A stretch of DNA of 64,000 bases from Domibacillus sp. DTU_2020_1001157_1_SI_ALB_TIR_016 (GCF_032341995.1 NZ_CP135439.1:310001-374000), one strand, 5' to 3'. Counted from the first letter of the stretch, positions 41,929 through 52,959 are shown. Notes: generated by a model from the letters alone, not told the origin. Translations and numbers: made by a program.

Positions 41929-42876
41929 TTATAGTAAACCGCGCTTGCGTTCTGAACGCAGTCTTTCATCATCGTCTTCGTCAATGCGCGCTTCTTCACG
42001 GCGCACAGTGTCACGGACTGTTTCGGTATCTTCTACTTTTCGTTTACCAACAACGATTTCTTCGGTTACAACCGGTTTTTTCGTTACTTCAACACGCTCT
42101 TCCGTAACAGGAACCCGGATTGTCTCCGTGTCTTCTTCAAATGCACGATCACCAAATGCAGACACATCGCTGTCATTTACTGGACGGCGCTCTACATACA
42201 CTTCTTCACGCTCGACCGGTACATCAATGACCTGCTCTTCTTCGACTACTTCTTTTTCTACTTGAACTTCACCTGTTTGCACACGCTCTTTACTTACATT
42301 TAAGCGCTCTTCATGAAGGCGAAGCTTTTCTTCCTCGTTCAAGTTGTCTGTTAGAGTACGGTCTGTATCAAACGTAGCGTTGCCGCCTAGGTTTGTATCC
42401 GTCAAGCCCGTCGTTGAACGGCCAGTTCTTGTTGAATCAAGGCCATCGTAATCGATTGGATCCAAAGTTTCTCCATCTAGGTCTGCTCTGTTTCCATTTG
42501 CAAGGCCTACTGTGCTGCTTGGATCATAATCGCTGCCATAGCGGGTTCCGTAATCACGATCTACATAAAGCAGCATGCCGCCATTTTCAATTTCGCTGTA
42601 GTAGCGGTCCGCTTCTGCATCAGAAAGACCCATATTACGGAAGCCTTCGCGAATTGGATCTACGCCCGATAGGAAGGACATAAAGCGATCTCCCCAAGAG
42701 CCGCCTGCTGTTTCGATTTCAGCGTTTGTGCGTCCTCTTACCATTGATACCGCATCTTTGTCTTTTACAGTAATATACATGTCTTCTTCTGCATATCCAT
42801 TTGCTCTAAGCTCATCAATTTTTGCTAATAAATCCGTTTCATTGTGGTATACGCCAATAAAGTTTTTGTTTTCCAT
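41929..42876 (-). CDS. YsnF-like general stress protein: YflT domain plus DUF2382
   Basis: 315 aa from ATG 42876 with AGGAGG upstream. Residues ~1-105 repeat the YflT/17M fold of the gene at 21266 (FIGVYHNETDLLAKIDELRANGYAEEDMYI, LGLSDAEADRYYSEIENGGMLLYV-type segment). A Gly/Ser/Asp-rich linker follows. Residues ~190-300 form DUF2382: charged strands of alternating Glu/Val/Arg (VQVEKEVVEEEQVIDVPVE). Basic tail. A sigma-B promoter precedes it. Function unknown, probably a stress-induced structural or DNA/envelope-protective protein. Confidence 0.88.
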   Translation of the reverse strand: MENKNFIGVYHNETDLLAKIDELRANGYAEEDMYITVKDKDAVSMVRGRTNAEIETAGGSWGDRFMSFLSGVDPIREGFRNMGLSDAEADRYYSEIENGGMLLYVDRDYGTRYGSDYDPSSTVGLANGNRADLDGETLDPIDYDGLDSTRTGRSTTGLTDTNLGGNATFDTDRTLTDNLNEEEKLRLHEERLNVSKERVQTGEVQVEKEVVEEEQVIDVPVEREEVYVERRPVNDSDVSAFGDRAFEEDTETIRVPVTEERVEVTKKPVVTEEIVVGKRKVEDTETVRDTVRREEARIDEDDDERLRSERKRGLL

Positions 42877-42926
42877 GATAGTGTTACCTCCTGAAAGATT
42901 TAATGTTTTGCTGTTCTGTTTTTTGT

Positions 42927-42951
42927 ATACCCGGTGCTTCGCAGGTAAAAC
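42927..42951 (-). promoter_or_regulatory. Sigma-B promoter of YsnF-like gene
   Basis: On the minus strand GTTTTA, 13 nt, GGGTAT: -10 perfect, -35 one base from GTTTAA. Same spacing as the promoter at 21674-21698. Confidence 0.82.
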
Positions 42952-43147
42952 AATTTCAAGCAAATTTGGTTACAATGATGCATATTTGTACTAAAAGTTT
43001 CTTTTTTGGTGAAAATAAGGATGAGGCTGCTTTATTTCTCCAGAAAAAAGGGAATAATTATAATTAAATTTACATTCTCTACATATCCCTATTATAGTAA
43101 GAAGAGATAATAGAGTAGGAAAATGTCGAAGGGAAGGGTGGGGAAGT

Positions 43148-43369
43148 GTGAAACAGTTTCTTATCTGCGTAACCGTTGCAGCAGTTTCGGTCGGTTCTTA
43201 TTGGCTTTACATAAAACAATTAGGTGCTGTGCCATTCCTGCTTCTTTCATTTTTCTTCTTCTATAAAGCGTACGAGGAGATAACAGGGAAAGCGAAAAAA
43301 CGCCGCGAACGCAAGCAAATGAGCCCGTCCATCGCTCCTGCAGGAAAAAAAGCAGAAATCATCACATAA
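43148..43369 (+). CDS. Small two-helix membrane protein (73 aa), hypothetical
   Basis: GTG 43148, preceded by GGGTGGGGAAG. Two membrane segments (residues ~3-20 and ~26-42, the latter ending FFFFYKAYEE), then a strongly basic tail AKKRRERKQ. No family recognised. It lies just before rpoE without an obvious terminator between. Confidence 0.65.
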   Translation: MKQFLICVTVAAVSVGSYWLYIKQLGAVPFLLLSFFFFYKAYEEITGKAKKRRERKQMSPSIAPAGKKAEIIT

Positions 43370-43466
43370 ATATAGCGTAGAGGCCTTCTTTTTGTTTATA
43401 ATGGAGAATATGCCAAAAACGTTTTTGCTCTTTTTTTGGGCGTGCAAATAGAGAAGGGAAGTGCGG

Positions 43467-44018
43467 ATGGTGAGCTTGCAACAACATTCGAAAGAAGAAT
43501 TAAAGGAAATGTCATTTCTTGAACTGGCGCATTTGATCCTTGCCGATAAGCGGGAGCCGGTTGCATTTAACGATTTACTGTCTGAAATTCAAAAGCATCT
43601 GGAAATTTCAGAGCAGGAAGTAAAAGGCCGTATGGTTCAATTTTACACAGATTTAAACATCGACGGTAGCTTTTTGCCACTCGGTGAAAACCGCTGGGGG
43701 CTTCGTGCATGGTATCCAGTTGAAAAACTGGAAGAAGAAACAACAAATGCACCAGTGAAAACGCGTAAGAAAAAAGCGAAAAAAGCAGTGGAAGATGATT
43801 TCGAAGAAGACATTCTTGAAGAAGAAGACGAGCTGATCGATTTTGAAGAAGAAGACTTTGAAGAAGAAGAAGAAGATCTTGATCTGGATGACGATCTAGA
43901 AGATGATGATCTGGAAGATGATTTAGACGTTGATATCGATGAAGACCTTGATGAAGAAGAAGAAGAATTTGAAGAAGAAGAAGGCGCCGAGGACGAGTAC
44001 GACCTTGACGATAAATAA
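43467..44018 (+). CDS. rpoE: RNA polymerase delta subunit
   Basis: 183 aa from ATG 43467 (AGAAGGGA, 7 nt); GTG 43461 and 43470 are in frame. The N-terminal HARE-HTH domain (EELKEMSFLELAHLILADKREPVAFNDLL...FYTDLNIDGSFLPLGENRWGLRAWYP) is followed by a Lys-rich stretch (KTRKKKAKKAVE) and then ~75 residues of almost only Asp/Glu, the disordered tail that displaces nucleic acid from RNA polymerase and speeds recycling. Confidence 0.95.
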   Translation: MVSLQQHSKEELKEMSFLELAHLILADKREPVAFNDLLSEIQKHLEISEQEVKGRMVQFYTDLNIDGSFLPLGENRWGLRAWYPVEKLEEETTNAPVKTRKKKAKKAVEDDFEEDILEEEDELIDFEEEDFEEEEEDLDLDDDLEDDDLEDDLDVDIDEDLDEEEEEFEEEEGAEDEYDLDDK

Positions 44019-44032
44019 AGCAGAATCTTCTC

Positions 44033-44061
44033 TTGACTATTTCATGCGTGAATTGTAGTAT
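44033..44061 (+). promoter_or_regulatory. pyrG: pyrG promoter with GGGC start
   Basis: TTGACT, 17 nt, TAGTAT, then seven nt to GGGCTC at 44069. B. subtilis pyrG transcripts begin 5'-GGGCUC and undergo CTP-sensitive reiterative G addition; the initial sequence here is the same. Confidence 0.8.
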
Positions 44062-44100
44062 GTTATTTGGGCTCTTTACGAGACGAAGAATTTAGTCGAT

Positions 44101-44139
44101 AACGCTCCTCTTACTGAGAAGTAAGTGGGGCGTTTTTTG
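44101..44139 (+). terminator. pyrG: pyrG leader attenuator (CTP-controlled)
   Basis: AACGCTCCTCTTACT...AGTAAGTGGGGCGTT hairpin with a T-run, about 43 nt before the pyrG start and downstream of the GGGC initiation site. Its 5' strand has the CTCCTCTT pyrimidine tract with which a poly(G) 5' end can pair to prevent termination. Confidence 0.85.
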
Positions 44140-44166
44140 TATTTTTTTGAGCATTATAACCATTGA

Positions 44167-45780
<1,614 letters not shown>

Positions 45781-45782
45781 TA

Positions 45783-45820
45783 AAAAACAGGACCGCCTTT
45801 TGCGCCGGTCCTGTTTTTTT
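45783..45820 (+). terminator. Terminator of pyrG
   Basis: AAAACAGGACCG...CGGTCCTGTTTT hairpin with T-run. Confidence 0.9.
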
Positions 45821-45882
45821 ATATGTAATGACTGAAACCCGATAGGAATAAAGTTTTTCTTTTTTAAGCTGGCTGGGCACTG

Positions 45883-46398
45883 TCACTCATATTCAGCCAT
45901 CATTTCCTCGATCGTCATTTTTAATAGGAAGTAAACGTACAAACCGGCAATCGACGAAGGGAATCCTGTCCGGCCGCCTTCTTCGTCAGGGAGCAGCCCT
46001 TTTGTCAGGCGCAGATCAATAAACACGTCTGCTGCTTCCTCAATGCCCGCTGCTTCCCGTTTAGAGGCAATAGCAGTGAACGGGATATTGCCGCTTTGCA
46101 ATTCCTTAGCAAGACCAAGAGCTTCCGCATCATCGGAAAAGCGGGTGGCAATCAGCACACGATCTGCTTCGGTTAAGCGGGCATCCCCGGTCCACTTGCG
46201 GATGTCAGGCAGACGCTCGGCACCATGAATCGCTTCTGCTTCAAGAGCAGCCATTTCGCCGAATCCCTTCATATAAATAGTTCCTTCGCCAAGCAGCCCT
46301 TGAGACAGGAGGCGTCCCGCATCTTCGATGGCGAATTCCTCTTTTTCACTAATCCGTTTCAGCAGTCCGTTCAACTGCGTCGTAAACATTTTTGACAA
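45883..46398 (-). CDS. ywjG: YwjG, DUF2529 (SIS-like fold)
   Basis: 171 aa from TTG 46398 (ATG 46389 is possible). Rossmann-like segments TIYMKGFGEMAALEAEAI and ADRVLIATRFSDDAEALGLAKELQ resemble a sugar-isomerase/GmhA-type phosphosugar-binding fold. Function unknown. Placed between pyrG and spo0F as in B. subtilis, opposite to both. Confidence 0.87.
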   Translation of the reverse strand: MSKMFTTQLNGLLKRISEKEEFAIEDAGRLLSQGLLGEGTIYMKGFGEMAALEAEAIHGAERLPDIRKWTGDARLTEADRVLIATRFSDDAEALGLAKELQSGNIPFTAIASKREAAGIEEAADVFIDLRLTKGLLPDEEGGRTGFPSSIAGLYVYFLLKMTIEEMMAEYE

Positions 46399-46446
46399 CC
46401 ATAATCACTTCTTTCGTTTTCTTTATTATAAGTAAGTTCTCCTAAA

Positions 46447-46766
46447 AACGCACACGTCCTGCGTGCGATACAGACTGTAGACAAATTATATAGATGAGGG
46501 TGTACATGACTGGGATGGATCGGCGGCGTCCGGGCAGCTCCGCTTTCCATGGGGCAGGCGCTGAGCCCATAGGAGTCTGCGCCGCCCTCCCGCCGCCAAG
46601 TGGCTTGTGACAAGATTGTATAGAGCGAATAAGGTCGTATCTTTCTGTTTAAAAAAGAGAAAATGTCTATTCAGTTCTTACTTATTGATCTTCAATACCA
46701 CTTATCGGCTCTTTTTTTAAGGAGAAAGACTTTGTCTACACACTGAAACGCACACGTCCTGTGTGC
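46447..46766. repeat. Hairpin-flanked element, copy E3
   Basis: Direct repeats AACGCACACGTCCTGYGTGC at 46447-46466 and 46747-46766 (19 of 20 identical) start exactly 300 bp apart; each is a hairpin with loop GTCCT. Inside are inverted ends TGTAGACAAA (46476-46485) and TTTGTCTACA (46731-46740), the same termini as in E1/E2. The core differs from E1/E2. Within it, a degenerate direct repeat (TGTAGACAAATTATATAGA and TGTGACAAGATTGTATAGA, near 46476 and 46610) encloses a GC-rich insert. Confidence 0.65.
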
Positions 46767-46804
46767 AAGAGAGAACCCAGAACATCCTGTTCAAGTAAAA
46801 TGAA

Positions 46805-46832
46805 AAAGGGAATTTGCGGGGTTCTGTCGAAT
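46805..46832 (+). promoter_or_regulatory. spo0F: Putative sigma-H promoter and Spo0A box of spo0F
   Basis: AAAGGGAAT ... CGAAT matches the sigma-H -35/-10 pattern in spacing. TGTCGAA at 46825-46831 is a Spo0A box core. spo0F of B. subtilis is controlled by sigma-H and Spo0A~P. Confidence 0.55.
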
Positions 46833-46886
46833 GTAACAAACAAAAGGATAAAAACGGAAGGCGCTATATTTAGGAGGAAGATAAAG

Positions 46887-47249
46887 ATGGCAGCAACAAT
46901 TCTTATAGTGGATGATCAATATGGAATTAGAATTTTGTTGAATGAAGTATTGAAAAAAGAAGGGTATCAAACTCTTCAGGCAGCAAATGGACCGGAAGCA
47001 ATTCAGCTGGCGAGAGAAAATGTTCCGGATTTAGTGCTGCTTGATATGAAAATTCCAGGTATGGATGGTATTGAAATTTTAAAGCGGATGAAGGCAGAAA
47101 ATCCAAACATCCGGGCCATTATTATGACGGCTTACGGAGAACTGGATATGATTCAGGAAGCAAAGAATATCGGCGCCATTATGCATGTTCCGAAACCATT
47201 TGATATTGATGATATCCGCCAAACCATCAAAGAGCATTTAACGCTTTAA
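46887..47249 (+). CDS. spo0F: Sporulation phosphorelay response regulator Spo0F
   Basis: 120 aa, single receiver domain, from ATG 46887 (AGGAGGAAG upstream; the longer frame is not credible). Acidic pair Asp9-Asp10, phospho-acceptor Asp53 in [13 protein letters not shown], Thr81 and Lys103 all present. It receives phosphate from sporulation kinases and passes it to Spo0B, then Spo0A. Near-identical core to the B. subtilis protein. Confidence 0.97.
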   Translation: MAATILIVDDQYGIRILLNEVLKKEGYQTLQAANGPEAIQLARENVPDLVLLDMKIPGMDGIEILKRMKAENPNIRAIIMTAYGELDMIQEAKNIGAIMHVPKPFDIDDIRQTIKEHLTL

Positions 47250-47267
47250 CGGAATAAGTAAATTGTG

Positions 47268-47297
47268 TTGGTAATAAAAAGACGAATTTGATATGAT
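47268..47297 (+). promoter_or_regulatory. fbaA: Putative sigma-A promoter of fbaA
   Basis: TTGGTA, 18 nt, TATGAT; about 54 nt before the fbaA ATG. Confidence 0.45.
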
Positions 47298-47350
47298 ACT
47301 AATGTGGTTTTTTTCATGAAGCAAACATTTCCCTTAGAGGAGGAAACAAA

Positions 47351-48208
47351 ATGCCATTAGTATCAATGAAAGAAATGTTAAATACTGCGAAAGAAAAGAA
47401 ATACGCAGTAGGCCAATTCAACCTAAACAACCTTGAGTTCACTCAAGCGATTCTTCAAGCAGCTGAAGAAGAAAAATCACCAGTTATCCTTGGTGTTTCT
47501 GAAGGCGCGGCTCGCTACATGGGCGGATTCAAAACAGTTGTGAAAATGGTAGAAGGATTAATGGAAGACTACGGTACAACAGTACCTGTTGCCATTCACC
47601 TTGACCACGGTTCAAGTTTCGAAAAATGTAAAGAAGCGATCGATGCAGGATTTACATCTGTTATGATCGATGCTTCACACCATCCATTTGAAGAAAACGT
47701 TGCTACAACTTCTAAAGTTGTTGAATATGCACATTCAAAAGGCGTTTCAGTTGAAGCGGAACTTGGTACAGTTGGCGGACAAGAAGACGACGTCGTTGCT
47801 GAAGGTGTTATCTATGCAGATCCGCAAGAGTGCGAAGAGCTTGTAAAACGCACAAACATCGACTGCCTTGCACCAGCACTTGGTTCTGTTCACGGTCCTT
47901 ACAAAGGCGAGCCAAACCTTGGCTTTGCTGAGATGGAAGCGATCGGAAATGCAACAGGTCTTCCACTTGTTCTTCACGGCGGTACAGGCATTCCAACAAA
48001 AGACATCGAAAAATCAATCTCTCTTGGAACAGCTAAAATCAACGTAAATACAGAAAACCAAATCGCTTCTGCAAAAGCAGTTCGTGAAGTACTTGCTGCA
48101 AAACCAGAAGAGTACGATCCACGTAAATACCTTGGACCAGCTCGCGATGCAATTAAAGCGACAGTTGCCGGTAAAATGCGTGAATTTGGTTCTTCAGGCC
48201 AAGCGTAA
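47351..48208 (+). CDS. fbaA: Class II fructose-1,6-bisphosphate aldolase
   Basis: 285 aa; AGAGGAGG upstream. Zinc-dependent aldolase of glycolysis. HLDHGSSFE supplies catalytic Asp and zinc His; [18 protein letters not shown] and VLHGGTG carry further ligands. Codon use is strongly biased (ACA, GTT, CTT, GCA) compared with neighbours, as expected for a highly expressed gene. The structured repeat B starts at its stop codon. Confidence 0.97.
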   Translation: MPLVSMKEMLNTAKEKKYAVGQFNLNNLEFTQAILQAAEEEKSPVILGVSEGAARYMGGFKTVVKMVEGLMEDYGTTVPVAIHLDHGSSFEKCKEAIDAGFTSVMIDASHHPFEENVATTSKVVEYAHSKGVSVEAELGTVGGQEDDVVAEGVIYADPQECEELVKRTNIDCLAPALGSVHGPYKGEPNLGFAEMEAIGNATGLPLVLHGGTGIPTKDIEKSISLGTAKINVNTENQIASAKAVREVLAAKPEEYDPRKYLGPARDAIKATVAGKMREFGSSGQA

Positions 48209-48270
48209 GACCTACAAGATGTAGGTCACAAAGGCGTTGCGACAGGACGTCGCGAATTTAGCCTTTGATC
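48209..48270 (-). ncRNA. Structured repeat, copy B (Bacillaceae-1-like RNA candidate)
   Basis: On the plus strand GACCTAC-AAGAT-GTAGGTC, then ACAAAGGCGT, then TTGCGAC-AGGAC-GTCGCGAA, then TTTAGCCTTTGATC; AAAGGC can pair with GCCTTT. On the minus strand the loops are GTCCT and ATCTT. Stems differ in sequence from copies A and C but keep pairing, i.e. covary. Best-preserved copy, between fbaA and tal. Confidence 0.65.
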
Positions 48271-48308
48271 CTTAATTCTGCATGCCTATAACAAAACAAA
48301 TAACGACA

Positions 48309-48345
48309 AGAACCGCCTTTTTTAACGAATAGGCGGTTGTTGTTT
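48309..48345 (+). terminator. Possible terminator upstream of tal
   Basis: AACCGCC...GGCGGTT hairpin with a 14-nt loop and GTTGTTTAT tail; a weak U-run. Confidence 0.5.
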
Positions 48346-48380
48346 ATATTATAAAATGAACTGAAAAGAGGGAATATTTA

Positions 48381-49028
48381 ATGAAATTCTTTATTGACAC
48401 AGCCAACATCGATGAAATCCGCGAAGCACATTCTTGGGGCATTCTCTCCGGCGTTACAACAAATCCATCACTGGTTGCAAAAGAAACCATTCCATTCCAT
48501 GACCGTCTTCGTGAAATTACGGAGCTTGTTTCAGATTCAGTAAGTGCAGAAGTTATTGCGCTTGATGCAGAAGGCATGATTAAAGAAGGCCGCGAACTCG
48601 CTCAAATCGCGCCAAACATTACAGTAAAAGTACCAATGACGCCGGAAGGCTTGAAAGCGGTCGCAGTGTTCGCTAAAGAAGGCATTAAAACAAATGTTAC
48701 ACTCATTTTCAGTGCTAACCAAGCGTTGATGGCAGCGCGTGCCGGTGCTACATACGTTTCACCATTCCTTGGCCGTTTAGATGATATCGGACAGGATGGA
48801 CTTGAGTTGATCGAGACGATTGCAGATATTTTTGCCATCCATGGCATCGAAACGGAAATTATCGCAGCATCGATCCGTCATCCACAGCATATTACAGCAG
48901 CAGCGCTAAAAGGGGCGCATATTGCGACAACTCCTTACAAAGTATTGGCTCAGCTGTTTAAACACCCGTTAACGGATAAAGGTATCGAAGGATTCCTGGC
49001 TGATTGGGAAAATCGTAAAGCGAAGTAA
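48381..49028 (+). CDS. tal: Transaldolase (YwjH/TalB-F6P aldolase type)
   Basis: 215 aa, the short class. [14 protein letters not shown] at the N-terminus; Schiff-base Lys in [28 protein letters not shown]. Non-oxidative pentose-phosphate pathway. Follows fbaA as in B. subtilis. Ribosome site GAGGGAA. Confidence 0.95.
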   Translation: MKFFIDTANIDEIREAHSWGILSGVTTNPSLVAKETIPFHDRLREITELVSDSVSAEVIALDAEGMIKEGRELAQIAPNITVKVPMTPEGLKAVAVFAKEGIKTNVTLIFSANQALMAARAGATYVSPFLGRLDDIGQDGLELIETIADIFAIHGIETEIIAASIRHPQHITAAALKGAHIATTPYKVLAQLFKHPLTDKGIEGFLADWENRKAK

Positions 49029-49120
49029 GAATTGTACATGAGACCATTTTTATCGGTTAAACTACGAGTACCAAGAAAGCTTTCCCGCTTTCCGTTTACG
49101 CAGAAAGAAGGGAGTACAAC

Positions 49121-50410
49121 ATGATGGAAAAGTTAAAGATTAAAGGCGGCCATTCTTTAAAAGGCACAATTAAGGTGGACGGCGCAAAAAACAGCGCCGT
49201 TGCCCTTGTGCCGGCTGCTATTTTGGCGGAATCTCCGATTACAATCGATGGATTGCCGGATATATCCGATATTCATATGTTAAAAGGTCTTTTGGAGGAA
49301 GTTGGCGGAGAGGTTACGTTTGAAGATGGGGAAATGAGAATTGATCCGACAAACATGACTGCTATGCCGCTGCCAAATGGAAAAGTCAAAAAGCTCCGTG
49401 CTTCTTATTACTTAATGGGTGCCATGCTTGGCCGTTTTAATAAAGCGGTCATTGGCTTGCCCGGCGGCTGCCATCTCGGCCCTCGTCCGATTGACCAGCA
49501 TATTAAAGGTTTTGAAGCACTCGGTGCTGAAGTAACAAATGAACAAGGCGCGATTTATTTACGCGCAAATGAACTGCGCGGTGCCAGAATTTATTTGGAT
49601 GTAGTCAGTGTGGGGGCAACCATTAATATCATGCTGGCAGCGGTTCGTGCCAAAGGTCAGACAATTATCGAAAACGCGGCAAAAGAGCCGGAAATTATTG
49701 ATGTGGCAACGCTTCTGTCAAATATGGGTGCAAAGATTAAAGGAGCCGGCACGGATGTGATTCGTATTGATGGCGTAGAGCGTCTGCATGGCTGCCGTCA
49801 TTCCATTATTCCGGACCGTATTGAAGCGGGTACGTTTATGATTATGGCAGCAGCGGCAGGAGAAGGCGTCATTGTCGATAATGTTATTCCGCTGCATATG
49901 GAGTCGCTAACGGCTAAGCTGCGTGAAATGAATGTGCCGATTGAAATCGGAGAAGACCGCATTTTTGTTGGAAAAGCCCAGAACCTTAAAACCGTTGATA
50001 TTAAAACACTTGTTTATCCGGGGTTTGCAACCGATCTTCAGCAGCCGTTCACGTCGCTTTTAACAAAAGCATCAGGTTCGGCTATTGTAACCGATACGAT
50101 TTATCCAGCGCGTTTCAAGCATATTGACGAGCTGCGCCGTATGGGAGCCAATGTGAAAACGGAAGGACGCTCTGCCATCATTAACGGTCCTGTTCAGCTT
50201 CAAGGAGCAAAAGTGAAAGCCAGCGATCTGCGCGCTGGTGCAGCACTTGTGATAGCCGGTTTAATGGCAGATGGCATTACGGAAGTAACGGGTCTCGAGC
50301 ATATTGACCGCGGCTACAGCAAGCTGGCTGAAAAGCTGACAGCTCTCGGCGCTAATATTTGGCGGGAAGAAATGACAGAAGAAGAGTACAGTGAAATAAA
50401 AAGTTCATAG
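49121..50410 (+). CDS. murZ: UDP-GlcNAc 1-carboxyvinyltransferase MurZ (MurAB)
   Basis: First committed step of peptidoglycan synthesis. 429 aa (ATG 49121 or 49124). GAKNSAVAL near the N-terminus; [14 protein letters not shown] with the catalytic (fosfomycin-target) Cys; [19 protein letters not shown]. Position between tal and glpX identifies it as the MurZ/MurAB paralogue. Confidence 0.95.
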   Translation: MMEKLKIKGGHSLKGTIKVDGAKNSAVALVPAAILAESPITIDGLPDISDIHMLKGLLEEVGGEVTFEDGEMRIDPTNMTAMPLPNGKVKKLRASYYLMGAMLGRFNKAVIGLPGGCHLGPRPIDQHIKGFEALGAEVTNEQGAIYLRANELRGARIYLDVVSVGATINIMLAAVRAKGQTIIENAAKEPEIIDVATLLSNMGAKIKGAGTDVIRIDGVERLHGCRHSIIPDRIEAGTFMIMAAAAGEGVIVDNVIPLHMESLTAKLREMNVPIEIGEDRIFVGKAQNLKTVDIKTLVYPGFATDLQQPFTSLLTKASGSAIVTDTIYPARFKHIDELRRMGANVKTEGRSAIINGPVQLQGAKVKASDLRAGAALVIAGLMADGITEVTGLEHIDRGYSKLAEKLTALGANIWREEMTEEEYSEIKSS

Positions 50411-50504
50411 TATTAAGCGAAACAACTGGTAAATGTGTTACAATATATAAAAAATATGTGGCATAATGCCGTTGTTTGTTCGTCGCAGGGGGGGCAGGAG
50501 AGTA

Positions 50505-51470
50505 ATGGAGAGAAGTTTATCGATGGAACTAGTCCGCGTTACAGAAGCGGCTGCACAAGCATCAGCACGCTGGATGGGCCGTGGCCTGAAGGACGAAGCG
50601 GATGGTGCAGCAACATCAGCAATGCGGGATGTGTTCGATACGATCCCGATGAAAGGGACAGTCGTGATCGGTGAAGGCGAAATGGATGAAGCCCCAATGC
50701 TTTATATTGGAGAGAAGCTTGGAAACGGCTATGGGCCACGCGTGGATGTAGCTGTTGATCCTCTTGAAGGAACAAATATTGTCGCAGCCGGCGGCTGGAA
50801 TGCCCTGGCTGTTTTAGCAGTAGCAGATGCCGGAAACCTGTTGAATGCGCCTGATATGTACATGGATAAAATTGCCGTCGGACCTGAAGCTGTCGGTATG
50901 ATCGACATTAACGCCTCTGTGACGGACAACCTAAGGGCTGTTGCCAAAGCGAAAAACAAAGATATTGAAGATGTGGTGGCCACGATTTTGAACCGCGAAC
51001 GCCATCAGCATATTATTGCCGAGTTGCGCGAAGCCGGCGCTCGTATTAAACTAATTAATGACGGTGATGTTGCTGCGGCAATTAATACAGCGTTTGATAA
51101 AACAGGCGTTGATATTTTATTTGGTTCGGGCGGCGCACCAGAAGGCGTTATTTCTGCTGTTGCATTGAAAGCGCTTGGCGGGGAAATTCAAGGACGTTTG
51201 CTGCCGCAGTCTGATGCTGAGCTTGAACGATGCATGAGAATGGGTCTTGACGTGAATAAAGTTCTTCGGATGGAAGACCTTGTCCGCGGCGACGACGCTA
51301 TTTTTGCGGCAACCGGTGTAACAGACGGTGAATTGCTGCGCGGTGTTCAATTTAAAGGCAAATACGCAGAAACACAATCTGTCGTTATGCGTGCCAAATC
51401 AGGTACTGTCCGTTTTGTAGATGGACGTCACAGCTTGCACAAAAAACCTAATCTTGTTATTAAACCATAA
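50505..51470 (+). CDS. glpX: Class II fructose-1,6-bisphosphatase
   Basis: 321 aa from ATG 50505 (GGCAGGAGAG upstream; extension to 50466 rejected). Li+-sensitive phosphatase fold: [18 protein letters not shown] metal site, [11 protein letters not shown]. Gluconeogenic enzyme. Confidence 0.93.
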   Translation: MERSLSMELVRVTEAAAQASARWMGRGLKDEADGAATSAMRDVFDTIPMKGTVVIGEGEMDEAPMLYIGEKLGNGYGPRVDVAVDPLEGTNIVAAGGWNALAVLAVADAGNLLNAPDMYMDKIAVGPEAVGMIDINASVTDNLRAVAKAKNKDIEDVVATILNRERHQHIIAELREAGARIKLINDGDVAAAINTAFDKTGVDILFGSGGAPEGVISAVALKALGGEIQGRLLPQSDAELERCMRMGLDVNKVLRMEDLVRGDDAIFAATGVTDGELLRGVQFKGKYAETQSVVMRAKSGTVRFVDGRHSLHKKPNLVIKP

Positions 51471-51478
51471 GCATACCA

Positions 51479-51517
51479 ACAGCGGTGCAGCCGGTCCGGT
51501 TCTCCGCTGTTTTGTTT
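51479..51517 (+). terminator. Hairpin between glpX and rho
   Basis: AACAGCGG...CCGCTGTT with a long loop and TTGTTTG tail; either a weak terminator or part of the rho leader. Confidence 0.5.
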
Positions 51518-51595
51518 GATTTGCCCACTTGTTTATCATGCTTCATCGTCACCCCTCCCTTCTATCAAATCAATTTAATAAAGTGTGGTGCCATA

Positions 51596-52879
51596 ATGGA
51601 AGAACTTACAATCAATCATCTTGAAAACTTAAAACTAAAAGAGTTATACGAACTTGCCAAAACGTACAAAATCTCCTACTATAGCAAGCTCACCAAAAAA
51701 GAACTGATTTTTGCCATCTTAAAAGCGCGTGCTGAGCAGCAAGGCTTCTTCTTTATGGAAGGAGTGCTTGAAATCATTCAGTCGGAAGGCTTTGGTTTCC
51801 TTCGTCCAATTAACTACTCAGCCAGCTCGGAAGATATTTATATTTCTGCTTCTCAAATTCGCCGGTTTGATCTTCGAAACGGGGACAAAGTATCCGGAAA
51901 AGTTCGTCCGCCAAAAGAAAATGAACGGTATTACGGACTTTTGCATGTAGAAGCGGTCAATGGAGAAGACCCGGAAACAGCAAAGGAACGGGTTCATTTT
52001 CCAGCGCTTACGCCGCTTTACCCGGACCGCCAAATCGAGCTTGAACTTGAGTCCAGACACTTATCTACCCGGATTATGGATTTGGTTTCGCCGGTTGGGT
52101 TTGGCCAGCGCGGCTTGATTGTTGCACCGCCGAAAGCCGGGAAAACAATGCTGTTAAAAGAAATTGCCAATTCGATCTCGGCCAACCATCCGGAAGCAGA
52201 GCTGATTGTCCTGCTTATTGATGAGCGCCCGGAAGAAGTAACGGATATCGAGCGCTCGGTGCAAGCTGAAGTCGTTAGTTCGACATTTGATGAAGTGCCG
52301 GAAAACCACATTAAAGTGGCAGAACTTGTACTTGAACGCGCCATGCGTCTCGTTGAGCATAAGCGGGATGTCATCATCCTTATGGATTCTATTACACGCC
52401 TGGCTCGTGCATACAACCTTGTGATTCCACCGAGCGGCCGTACCTTATCCGGCGGTATTGATCCGGCAGCTTTTCACCGCCCAAAACGCTTTTTTGGTGC
52501 CGCGCGCAATATTGAGGAAGGCGGCAGCTTAACGATTTTGGCCACAGCTCTCGTCGATACGGGCTCACGTATGGATGATGTGATTTACGAAGAGTTTAAA
52601 GGGACGGGCAATATGGAACTGCACCTTGACCGTTCACTTGCCGAGCGCCGTGTGTTCCCAGCCATCGATATTCGCCGTTCGGGTACGCGCAAAGAAGAGC
52701 TGTTGATTGGCAAAGAACAGCTTGATATGGTCTGGGCAATTCGTAAAACAATGTCAGATGCGCCAGACTTGGCAGATAAAGTATTGCGCCGTCTGCGCCA
52801 GACAAAAAGCAACGAGGAGTTTATTGCCCAGCTGCTTGCTGAAACAAAGAAAAATGGCGCCTCAAAAAAAATGCTGTAA
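51596..52879 (+). CDS. rho: Transcription termination factor Rho
   Basis: 427 aa from ATG 51596 (the frame extension back to 51485 is non-coding leader). N-terminal SAP-like helix bundle ([36 protein letters not shown]), OSB RNA-binding domain ([20 protein letters not shown]), ATPase with Walker A APPKAGKT, Walker [19 protein letters not shown]-loop region RTLSGGIDP. Ribosome site weak (GTGGTG). Confidence 0.97.
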   Translation: MEELTINHLENLKLKELYELAKTYKISYYSKLTKKELIFAILKARAEQQGFFFMEGVLEIIQSEGFGFLRPINYSASSEDIYISASQIRRFDLRNGDKVSGKVRPPKENERYYGLLHVEAVNGEDPETAKERVHFPALTPLYPDRQIELELESRHLSTRIMDLVSPVGFGQRGLIVAPPKAGKTMLLKEIANSISANHPEAELIVLLIDERPEEVTDIERSVQAEVVSSTFDEVPENHIKVAELVLERAMRLVEHKRDVIILMDSITRLARAYNLVIPPSGRTLSGGIDPAAFHRPKRFFGAARNIEEGGSLTILATALVDTGSRMDDVIYEEFKGTGNMELHLDRSLAERRVFPAIDIRRSGTRKEELLIGKEQLDMVWAIRKTMSDAPDLADKVLRRLRQTKSNEEFIAQLLAETKKNGASKKML

Positions 52880-52884
52880 CCTAA

Positions 52885-52913
52885 TTGCAATTTTTGAGGG
52901 TGCCTGCTATAAT
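52885..52913 (+). promoter_or_regulatory. rpmE: Sigma-A promoter of rpmE
   Basis: TTGCAA, 17 nt, TATAAT. Strong match, directly after the rho stop. Confidence 0.8.
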
Positions 52914-52936
52914 GTGATTTATGTGAATGAAATAAA

Positions 52937-52959
52937 TAATTAGGAGTAAGACCTAATTA
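52937..52959 (+). promoter_or_regulatory. Inverted repeat in rpmE leader
   Basis: TAATTAGG-AGTAAGA-CCTAATTA, perfect 8-bp arms, in the ~88-nt untranslated leader. Candidate site for L31 autoregulation or RNA stability. Confidence 0.5.

Larger units (their letters stand above)
46399..46886. other. 488-bp intergenic stretch between ywjG and spo0F
   Basis: No gene. From the left: ywjG upstream region; hairpin-flanked element E3 (46447-46766), including a GC-rich core near 46510-46610 similar to dispersed repeats seen in Bacillaceae; then the sigma-H/Spo0A control region of spo0F. Confidence 0.7.

Noticed and set aside
43800..44015. Low-complexity GAA/GAT repeat tract
   Set aside because: It encodes the acidic tail of the RNA polymerase delta subunit.
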